Of a DNA stretch of 7,868 bases, positions 1 to 4,915 are shown in pieces (the first letter of the stretch is position 1; each line of letters starts with the position of its first letter). Below the pieces are notes generated by a model. That model ran no database searches. It was not told where the DNA came from and was given only the letters and a program-made list of their open reading frames with translations. The position numbers and the translations under genes are program-made. The stretch is from Desulfocapsa sp. (GTDB taxonomy: Bacteria; Desulfobacterota; Desulfobulbia; Desulfobulbales; Desulfocapsaceae), in the NCBI GenBank assembly GCA_029942265.1, contig JAOZTO010000100.1, positions 1 to 7,868 on the forward strand, in the 5' to 3' direction.

Positions 1-1
1 C

Positions 2-64
2 GACACACTGCATACAGATGAAGAACAGTCGTTACGATGTGTACCTGGTATAATTCCCACCTGA
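2..64 (+). CDS. 3' end of a gene cut by the left window edge (tentative)
   Basis: Frame 2 is open from the window edge to a TGA at 62-64 and reads DTLHTDEEQSLRCVPGIIPT. The composition is protein-like, and the stretch EEQSLRCVPGI faintly recalls the E-x-x-R-x-x-V-x-PG-I-TG motif near the middle of bacterial sugar (polyprenyl-phosphate glycosyl-) transferases. If that were right, the protein would be broken off exactly where the motif continues, next to the repeat array at 86-348. The stretch is only 20 residues, so this may equally be the ordinary end of an unrelated gene or chance coding. I assign no function. Confidence 0.3.
   Translation, partial: DTLHTDEEQSLRCVPGIIPT
46..54 (+). promoter_or_regulatory. 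Candidate extended -10 promoter element in front of repeat A
   Basis: TGGTATAAT is a perfect TG-N-TATAAT extended -10 box. No good -35 hexamer is seen at 16-18 nt spacing, as expected for extended -10 promoters. It would start RNA near position 61, about 25 nt before hairpin A, reading A and B in their inferred sense orientation. It lies inside the putative coding tail at 2-64 and could be chance. Confidence 0.3.
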
Positions 65-85
65 TAGTTGGTAAAACACTGAACC

Positions 86-192
86 GTAACTGTTCAGATG
101 TGCCTCATATTCGTTCATTGGGACATTCGAAGCATAGTTTGCTATGTGAGAATGCCCAAAGGGGCGAAGATGGGGTGCAGCTAAACAGTTAC
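86..192 (+). repeat. Palindromic hairpin repeat, copy A (divergent)
   Basis: This imperfect palindrome of about 107 nt can fold over its whole length. The outer arms GTAACTGTT (86-94) and AACAGTTAC (184-192) pair perfectly. An inner stem pairs TTGGG(A)CATTC (118-128) with GAATGCCCAA (150-159), and a terminal CATAG/CTATG stem closes the tip. It is the most diverged of three copies. Relative to copy B, the outer arm has at least three double changes that keep pairing (arm positions 5, 11 and 15). The tip keeps a relic of the loop found in B and C. A shortened lead-in ending CACTGAACC precedes it. There is no U-run after it, so it is not an ordinary intrinsic terminator. Confidence 0.75.
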
Positions 193-193
193 C

Positions 194-237
194 GTAAATA
201 TTCGAGTTGGGTCCAAAACAGCCCATACCACTGAATT
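194..237 (+). repeat. Lead-in module of the repeat family, before hairpin B
   Basis: The segment starts GTAAATATTCG and ends CCACTGAATT directly before hairpin B. By hand alignment it matches about 33 of 45 positions of the segment preceding hairpin C on the other strand (1890-1934). Its core at 207-224 (TTGGGTCCAAAACAGCCC) also matches 15 of 18 positions at 2800-2817. The module therefore travels with the hairpin but can also be found alone. Confidence 0.6.
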
Positions 238-348
238 GTAAATGTTTGGATAGTGCCCCAGGTTCGTTTGATCCGGCTTGTGAACTATATTTGTTCATAT
301 GTGAACAAGCTGGATCGAACGAAGATGGGGTGCTAGCCGAATATTTAC
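238..348 (+). repeat. Palindromic hairpin repeat, copy B
   Basis: This 111-nt palindrome has 44-nt arms (238-281 and 305-348) and a 23-nt loop (282-304). I count 35 Watson-Crick pairs, 6 G.U wobbles (read as + strand RNA) and 3 mismatches. It matches copy C at 100 of 111 positions (about 90%) once C is reverse-complemented. The loop differs from that of C at a single base. The hairpin ends 10 nt beyond the stop codon of the minus-strand response-regulator gene, so it also lies at that gene's 3' end. No U-tract follows on either strand. Possible identities are a REP/MITE-like mobile repeat, an mRNA 3'-end stabiliser or a structured small RNA. Confidence 0.85.
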
Positions 349-358
349 CAGTTACCAA

Positions 359-1747
359 TTATTTTTTCTTTTTAATGCCATACTTCTTCATTTTGTACTG
401 TAACAAGCTTTTTGTAATACCCAGCTTGTTCGCAGCCCTTGCCTGAACGTAAGAAGTGTCTTCTAGTGCCCGATTGAGCATCCTATCTTCAATGGCATAC
501 AGCACATCATTTAATTCGGCACCCTCGGGAACAAGTTGTCCTATGTCTAATTCTGTCCCAAAAGTCTTCTGTTTATCGCTTCCAAGAGATTCCGGTTGCA
601 CATCATCACTTCTAATAATATTGTCATTACAGAGGATTGCAGCTCGTTCAATGGTGTTTTCGAGTTCCCGCACATTCCCTTCCCACGGCAGGCTGACTAG
701 TAACCTCATAGCATCTTTTTCTATACCGAGATCATTTTTTCCAAATCGATCTGCCATGCTCCTTACAAAATAATCCACTAGTAGAGGAATATCGTCTTGG
801 CGCTCTCTTAGTGCTGGCAAGCCCAGGCAAATTACATTCAAACGGTAATACAAGTCTTCACGAAAACCCCCTTTGTTTACCTCTTCCTTCAAATCTTTAT
901 TCGTCGCACTTATAATGCGCACATCAACGTGTAACGTTGTGCTCCCCCCAACACGTTCAAAACATTTATCTTGGATAGCCCTCGACAATTTCGGTTGTAA
1001 GGCAAGAGGAATCTCTCCGATTTCATCAAGAAATAACGTACCACCATCAGCCATTTCAAAGCGACCTTTACGCATGGAAACTGCACCTGTGAAGGCTCCT
1101 TTTTCGTGTCCATAAAGCTCCCGTTCTAAAAGATCTTCTGCAAGTGCAGTACAATTTACTGTGATAAACGGCTTGTCGGCACGAGGACTATTGTAATGAA
1201 TAGCTTTTGCCACCAGATCTTTTCCAGTCCCGCTTTCACCTGTAATGAGAACCGATGAAGGTGTTGGCGCAACCTTTTCTATTAACTCATACACCTGCTG
1301 CATATGCTTACTTTTTCCAACCATTCCGGCATACCCGTCACGATCGAGCATTGCTTTTCGCAATCTGCTATTTTCTTTTATAAGCGAATAATGATTTACA
1401 GCTTTTTTGATATTGACTAGAAGTTCATCGTTTGAAAATGGTTTAGCCAAGTAGTTGTAGGCACCGGCCTGCATTGCCGCCACTGCTTTATCAACTTCTG
1501 CAAAGGCTGTAATCATTATGACAGGAAGGTCTGAATTACTTTTTTTAATTGCATGAAGAAATTGCAGGCCGTCCATTTCAGGCATCTGCATATCTGTAAT
1601 TACCAGATCCAGATCCACATCTCGCACCTGATCCATTCCAGTCAGTCCAGATGAAGCAGTGAATACCTCATAGCCATCATCTTCTAACAGAGCCGAGAGG
1701 ACAACTAGATAATTGGGTTCATCATCAACAATTAGTATTGAATACAT
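359..1747 (-). CDS. Sigma-54-dependent response regulator (NtrC family)
   Basis: This 462-aa cytoplasmic activator should switch on RNA polymerase-sigma-54 promoters when phosphorylated. The receiver domain (about 1-120) has the acidic pair D8/D9, phospho-acceptor D52 (TDMQMPEMDG), T80 and K102. The AAA+ domain (about 140-375) has Walker A GESGTGKD (170-177), the sigma-54-contacting loop GAFTGA (217-222), Walker B LFLDE (238-242) and arginine-finger candidates R296 and R302 in FREDLYYRL. A Fis-type helix-turn-helix (about 435-456) is followed by a lysine-rich end. I chose the ATG at 1747 because MYSILIVDDE is the family's usual start; a TTG 12 nt upstream is possible. No clear ribosome binding site or promoter is seen in the 31 nt between this ATG and hairpin C, so expression may depend on read-through from the PHP gene. 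No partner kinase is in the window. The gene is bracketed by inverted repeat copies B and C. The target genes are unknown. Confidence 0.95.
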   Translation of the reverse strand: MYSILIVDDEPNYLVVLSALLEDDGYEVFTASSGLTGMDQVRDVDLDLVITDMQMPEMDGLQFLHAIKKSNSDLPVIMITAFAEVDKAVAAMQAGAYNYLAKPFSNDELLVNIKKAVNHYSLIKENSRLRKAMLDRDGYAGMVGKSKHMQQVYELIEKVAPTPSSVLITGESGTGKDLVAKAIHYNSPRADKPFITVNCTALAEDLLERELYGHEKGAFTGAVSMRKGRFEMADGGTLFLDEIGEIPLALQPKLSRAIQDKCFERVGGSTTLHVDVRIISATNKDLKEEVNKGGFREDLYYRLNVICLGLPALRERQDDIPLLVDYFVRSMADRFGKNDLGIEKDAMRLLVSLPWEGNVRELENTIERAAILCNDNIIRSDDVQPESLGSDKQKTFGTELDIGQLVPEGAELNDVLYAIEDRMLNRALEDTSYVQARAANKLGITKSLLQYKMKKYGIKKKK

Positions 1748-1778
1748 AATATCACGCAAAGGTTATACTGCCATATTT

Positions 1779-1889
1779 GTAAATATTCGGCTTGCCCCCC
1801 ATCTTCGCTTGATCCGGCCTGTTCACATATGAACCAATATAGTTCACAGGCCGGATCAAGCGAAGATGGGGCACTATCCAAACATTTAC
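1779..1889 (-). repeat. Palindromic hairpin repeat, copy C (inverted relative to A and B)
   Basis: This 111-nt palindrome has an inner stem of 26 perfectly paired bases (1797-1822 with 1846-1871) around a 23-nt loop (1823-1845), plus an outer stem with 3 G.U pairs and 3 mismatches. Its sense orientation, lead-in first, is the minus strand, the same direction as the PHP and response-regulator genes on either side. It would sit 31 nt upstream of the regulator's ATG in a joint transcript. A stem this stable there could limit read-through, protect mRNA ends or be a processing site. No U-run follows it. Confidence 0.88.
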
Positions 1890-1934
1890 AGTTCAGTGGT
1901 TGAGCCTATTTTTGAACCGACCCCGAATGTTTAC
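1890..1934 (-). repeat. Lead-in module of the repeat family, overlapping the PHP gene 3' end
   Basis: Read on the minus strand, it starts GTAAACATTCG and ends CCACTGAACT immediately before hairpin C. It aligns with 194-237. Positions 1906-1934 are coding: they supply the last codons (residues KHSGSVQK) and the TAG stop of the PHP gene, so the repeat and the gene share sequence. Confidence 0.6.
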
Positions 1935-2772
1935 CCATATTTAGTCGGATTTTCATATTCTCCAGTAATTTAGGAGAAACATACACATTACTGCCACCAG
2001 CCAGACGCGTACCAGGCCGAATATCGCCATGATAATCACTGCCACCTGTGAGCAGTAAGTCATTTTCATCGGCAAATTTTCGAATACGTTTTCTATTCTT
2101 TTTTGATTGGGTCGGATAGTAGGTTTCGATGCCACCCAAGCCGTATGATTTCAATACAGGAAGCAGTGTTGCAAGAGAATTGAGTGTCTTGTCTAGCTGG
2201 ATCGGATGTGCAAGAACAGCTATTCCACCAGCTCCTGTGATAAACGATATCGCTTCCTTAGCACTGTATGCAAATCGTGGAACATATGCCTTTCTGCCTT
2301 CTTTTAGATAGTCATTAAATGCCTGATGCATAGAACTAACCAAACCATGGTTAATCAAAAGTCGTGCAATATGGGGACGGCCTGTTTGTCCTCTCCCCGA
2401 AATGATTTTCAGTTCTTCAATGGTTGCATCAATCCCAAAATCCTGTAATTTTGTTATGATTTTTTCGTTTCGCCCTTCCCTTGCTTCCTGTATAATTGAA
2501 AGTGCTGTGGCAATATTTTCTTCAACAGGATCAGTATAATAACCGAGTATGTGTAATGATATCCCCTTATGGATTACACTTAATTCAAGCCCTGGCACAA
2601 CTTCAACATCATAATCTAGCCCTGCCGCCATCCCTTCAGCTACTCCGGCCATGGTGTCATGATCTGTAATTGCAAGGGCTGATACCCCACTATTAGCAGC
2701 AAGCTGTACCAGTTCTGTAGGACTTTTAGTTCCATCCGAGAACCAAGAATGTGTGTGAAGATCAATGCTCAT
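1906..2772 (-). CDS. PHP-domain phosphoesterase (RNase AM / YciV-like)
   Basis: This 288-aa protein belongs to the PHP family. Members related to E. coli YciV (RNase AM) use a multi-metal centre to hydrolyse 3',5'-nucleoside bisphosphates or trim short RNA 5' ends. Visible metal-ligand motifs are DLHTH (H6, H8), D13, TDHD (D38, H39), GLELS (E63), H74, GRPH (H134), LAHP (H189) and GGSDYHG (D246, H248). The set is complete and the length is typical, so it should be active; the exact substrate cannot be read from sequence. I chose the ATG at 2772 because MSIDLHTH places the first motif at the usual position; an upstream TTG at 2790 would add MYPLYS. No strong ribosome binding site is seen. The last nine codons come from repeat lead-in sequence. 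It is co-directional with, and upstream of, the response regulator, separated by hairpin C. Confidence 0.9.
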   Translation of the reverse strand: MSIDLHTHSWFSDGTKSPTELVQLAANSGVSALAITDHDTMAGVAEGMAAGLDYDVEVVPGLELSVIHKGISLHILGYYTDPVEENIATALSIIQEAREGRNEKIITKLQDFGIDATIEELKIISGRGQTGRPHIARLLINHGLVSSMHQAFNDYLKEGRKAYVPRFAYSAKEAISFITGAGGIAVLAHPIQLDKTLNSLATLLPVLKSYGLGGIETYYPTQSKKNRKRIRKFADENDLLLTGGSDYHGDIRPGTRLAGGSNVYVSPKLLENMKIRLNMGKHSGSVQK

Positions 2773-2784
2773 GGAGTATAATGG

Positions 2785-2820
2785 GTACAATTATTTAAAT
2801 TGGGTTCAGAACAGACCACC
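2785..2820 (+). repeat. Solitary lead-in-like segment upstream of the PHP gene
   Basis: The core at 2800-2817 (TTGGGTTCAGAACAGACC) matches 15 of 18 positions of the lead-in core at 207-224. It is followed by CCACC where the family has CCACT. No hairpin follows. It lies in the 5' region of the PHP gene and points away from it. It may be a relic of a lost copy. Confidence 0.45.
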
Positions 2821-2851
2821 ATATTTTGATAGGCAAATATATAAAATAGGC

Positions 2852-2879
2852 TTTAGTTTTTCTTTCTACTATCCGATAC
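2852..2879 (+). promoter_or_regulatory. Candidate flagellar sigma-28 (FliA) promoter for the lipoprotein pair
   Basis: TTTAGTTT (2852-2859) and TCCGATAC (2872-2879) each match 6 of 8 positions of the sigma-28 consensus TAAAGTTT / GCCGATAA, with a 12-nt spacer where 11 is usual. It lies about 80 nt upstream of the first lipoprotein ATG and in the right direction. A flagellar promoter would fit a FlgO-family gene, but the spacing is off by one. Confidence 0.35.
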
Positions 2880-2961
2880 AATTAATATCCATTCAAAAAT
2901 GATGGTCTTGTAATAAACAGATCTAATTTGTTTCTTCACACTTTCACATCAAAGGTATACA

Positions 2962-3651
2962 ATGATACGTGTAGTCCTCACCGTTTTCCTATTTTTTGCT
3001 GTTAGTGGTTGTTCAAGTATTCCCATGTATTCCTCCTACGCCTATACAGAGCAGCAAAAGATGCAGGCGGCTCACCATTGGGATGTTCTTGCAAGTGATG
3101 TGGCCAATCAGATTAACAACAAATTAATACTCAGCGACTACATGGACAAAGCTGTCTATGTGAAAACAACCTGTGGTTCTGATGCTGCACCGTGTGAACA
3201 GGGTGACACAACGCTTTTCAATGAAGGTTTTCGAGACCTTCTTATCACTAGACTCGTTCACATTGGCGTTCCTACAAGCAGTACAAATGAATTATCCGAC
3301 ATTAAACTCAACTACAAAGTACAGGTTGTTTATCACCGCACGCCCCGCCATACAATACAGCCTGGACTACTAACTGTGCTTGCTACGGGCGTTGCTGTGC
3401 TTCGTAGCGCACCGTGGCAAATTCAGACTATTGCAGCAGCAGGAGTACTCGATTTTTTCGTAGCAGTAGGGCCACCAAGTGGACATTACGAAGTAATTAT
3501 TACCACATCCATGGTGACCGACAACAAATACCTGTTCAGAACATCCGATATCTATTATATTAATGATCCAGACTTTTGGCATTATCAGAATTCATCGCCT
3601 GATAAAAAGATCCAACTGGTATCAACCTCTGAAAGAACACAGAACTTTTAA
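2962..3651 (+). CDS. Outer-membrane lipoprotein of unknown function, partner of FlgO-like protein
   Basis: This 229-aa protein has a lipoprotein signal peptide: a short charged start, a hydrophobic core and lipobox VSGC with the lipidated cysteine at 17. Serine at +2 predicts outer-membrane sorting in organisms that follow the Lol rule. C71 and C78 in the mature part could form a disulfide. Two alanine/valine/leucine-rich stretches (about 133-149 and 155-170) look membrane-associated or buried. I do not recognise the family. AAAGG at 2951-2955 is a plausible ribosome binding site 6 nt before the ATG. The stop TAA shares its last A with the ATG of the next gene (TAATG), so the two are almost certainly translated together. 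By association it may serve the flagellar basal body or the outer-membrane envelope. Confidence 0.85.
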   Translation: MIRVVLTVFLFFAVSGCSSIPMYSSYAYTEQQKMQAAHHWDVLASDVANQINNKLILSDYMDKAVYVKTTCGSDAAPCEQGDTTLFNEGFRDLLITRLVHIGVPTSSTNELSDIKLNYKVQVVYHRTPRHTIQPGLLTVLATGVAVLRSAPWQIQTIAAAGVLDFFVAVGPPSGHYEVIITTSMVTDNKYLFRTSDIYYINDPDFWHYQNSSPDKKIQLVSTSERTQNF

Positions 3652-4280
3652 TGAAAACTTTTTCCAGATTATTCTTCACATTTATCCTCGGTATTTCCCT
3701 CAGTGGATGTGCAGAATTTAATTGCACCCCCCTCGAAAGATTTCTAGGTGGCGATGTTAATATGGTTCGACTCGCCAATGTCATAACAGATAACCTTGTC
3801 AAAAATGCCATGCCGCCGCTTATCCCAAGACTTCCTGAGCAGGCAATCCTTACATCAACTTTTGTTGATCTCAATGACCTTGATGAAACTTCTCGCTTTG
3901 GCCGCTTGATTCAGGAACAAATTGGCGCTAGACTGGTTCAACATGACTTTACGGTTAAAGAGTTGCATCTTCGCAATACCATGTCCATTCGCCCTGGGAA
4001 AGGCGAAAAAATGCTTTCACGGTATCTTGATGAGATAAATCCAGATTACCCAGCTCAAGCAGTTGTTGTAGGTACATATTTTTTAAATAACCGTATATTA
4101 TATATTACAGCCAAGTTGGTTAATCCAACAAGCAGAAATATTTTAGCAGCTGAAAACTATCGCCTCTGTATGGACAGTAATCTCCTTGAAATTTTTGGAT
4201 TAAAGATCAAACAATCAAACTACCACAACAATGGTATAACCCCTCCAAGAGATTCACTGATTGATAAAATATTTTTTTAA
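3651..4280 (+). CDS. FlgO-family lipoprotein
   Basis: This 209-aa protein has a signal peptide and lipobox LSGC (C20). The region about 36-165 resembles the FlgO domain: a conserved segment ILTSTFVDLNDLDETSRFGR, then LIQEQIGARL, a central RP-G-G-x-M-LSR element and a VVVGTY...LYITAKLVN strand pair. In Vibrio, FlgO is an outer-membrane lipoprotein needed for normal flagellar stability and motility; that role is inferred here from resemblance. The start overlaps the preceding stop by one base, so coupling is likely. C25 and C173 are extra cysteines. The reading frame ends in a T-rich stretch but no convincing terminator hairpin follows. The family call is by eye and alternative periplasmic-assembly roles remain possible. 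Confidence 0.75.
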   Translation: MKTFSRLFFTFILGISLSGCAEFNCTPLERFLGGDVNMVRLANVITDNLVKNAMPPLIPRLPEQAILTSTFVDLNDLDETSRFGRLIQEQIGARLVQHDFTVKELHLRNTMSIRPGKGEKMLSRYLDEINPDYPAQAVVVGTYFLNNRILYITAKLVNPTSRNILAAENYRLCMDSNLLEIFGLKIKQSNYHNNGITPPRDSLIDKIFF

Positions 4281-4346
4281 GGCTTGTCCAAAAACCACTT
4301 CGTACTTACAAATTAGAAGATGAATGTTTAGGGGTAAATGTTTTCT

Positions 4347-4365
4347 AAGTGTTTATAGTACGCTT
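4347..4365 (+). promoter_or_regulatory. Candidate promoter and operator of the toxin-antitoxin operon
   Basis: AAGTGT-N7-ACGCTT is a 19-nt imperfect palindrome (5 of 6 matching arm positions) lying over TATAGT (4354-4359), a good -10 box 51 nt before the antitoxin ATG. The -35 region is weak. Type II antitoxins commonly repress their own promoter from such a site; this assignment is inference. Confidence 0.35.
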
Positions 4366-4409
4366 CAGAATACAAAACTACTTTTGCAACAAATCCAAAA
4401 GGTAACTAA

Positions 4410-4637
4410 ATGGAACCTGATAAAATTGCCACCGAAATAAACATGCTGAGTGTGCCTCAAAAATTATTACTAGCCCAAGATATCTGGGATTCAATTGCGA
4501 AAGAAAACGAAAGTCTTCTTATGCCTGAATGGCAAAAAAACGAGCTCGACAAACGATACAAGCATTACAAGGAAGGTAATTCGACATTGTATGATTGGCA
4601 AAGTGTGCACAATGAATTGCGACAAAGATATAAATGA
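4410..4637 (+). CDS. Antitoxin, addiction-module component family
   Basis: This 75-aa protein matches the short 'putative addiction module component' (unstable antitoxin) family: an N-terminal helix MLSVPQKLLLAQDIWDSIA, a short linker, then PEWQKNELDKRYKHYKEG and a C-terminal W-x-x-V-x-x-x-L-R segment. Such proteins neutralise a RelE/ParE-fold toxin by wrapping it with their C-terminal part and usually repress the operon. AAAAGG at 4397-4402 is a suitable ribosome binding site. The last codons overlap the toxin start (ATGA at 4634-4637), the normal antitoxin-first arrangement. No DNA-binding fold is obvious in the sequence, so how it would bind an operator is unclear. Confidence 0.88.
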   Translation: MEPDKIATEINMLSVPQKLLLAQDIWDSIAKENESLLMPEWQKNELDKRYKHYKEGNSTLYDWQSVHNELRQRYK

Positions 4638-4915
4638 AGTTGCGCTATACTGGCAGAGCTACAACCGAACTCGACACTGCCTTTATCTGGTATGAAAATC
4701 AACGGAAAGGCTTGGGGTTTGACTTCCTCAACTGTGTAGAAGCTATAATAGAAACAATACTCCAAATGCCCAAATTGTACGCTGAACATCACCGCTCATT
4801 TAGGCGTGCTTTGGTCCGACGATTTCCTTTTTCAATTTTTTATACTATTGAAACTAGTGGGATAGTCGTTCATGCTATTTTTGACAACAGACAAGATCCC
4901 GTCAGATTGCCGTGA
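4634..4915 (+). CDS. ParE/RelE-superfamily toxin
   Basis: This 93-aa protein has the hallmarks of the ParE-like plasmid-stabilisation toxins: an N-terminal strand and A-x-x-ELDTAFIWYENQRKGLG helix, the F-x-x-x-VE-AI-x-x-I segment, P-x-LY, then RRALVRRFPFSIFYTIE and a terminal strand ending HAIFDNRQDP. ParE toxins act on DNA gyrase and RelE toxins cleave mRNA on ribosomes; the sequence does not decide between them, though these features are usually annotated ParE. It starts inside the antitoxin stop (ATGA) and its own TGA overlaps the next gene's ATG (TGATG). The length is normal and there is no sign of inactivation. Confidence 0.9.
   Translation: MKLRYTGRATTELDTAFIWYENQRKGLGFDFLNCVEAIIETILQMPKLYAEHHRSFRRALVRRFPFSIFYTIETSGIVVHAIFDNRQDPVRLP

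Noticed and set aside
86..348. CRISPR array.
   Set aside because: Only two adjacent units occur, each over 100 nt, self-complementary and diverged, with no short exact repeats or regular spacers.
32..358. A 108-codon minus-strand open frame through the repeats.
   Set aside because: It is an artefact of the palindromic repeats: the protein would be built from repeat sequence only, it has no ribosome binding site, and it has no recognisable family.
1748..1759. TTG start giving the response regulator four extra residues (MRDI).
   Set aside because: The ATG at 1747 puts the receiver domain at its usual position and neither start has a strong Shine-Dalgarno sequence, so ATG is preferred.
1748..1778. 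A promoter for the response regulator, using TTTACA and TATAAC on the minus strand.
   Set aside because: The two hexamers are only 10 nt apart, too close for a sigma-70 promoter.
86..1889. Integron attC sites, suggested by palindromes flanking single genes and a GTTGGGT that fits GTTRRRY.
   Set aside because: The paired RYYYAAC/GTTRRRY core sites are not at the hairpin ends. The copies are in opposite orientations rather than head-to-tail, the apical loop is conserved, and no integrase is present.
238..1889. Hairpins B and C as ordinary Rho-independent terminators.
   Set aside because: The stems are far longer than terminator stems and no U-tract follows on either strand. A terminating effect is not excluded, but the standard signature is absent.
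2773..2790. TTG start giving the PHP protein six extra residues.
   Set aside because: The ATG at 2772 starts MSIDLHTH, the normal beginning of the PHP domain. The TTG overlaps the solitary lead-in segment and has no ribosome binding site.
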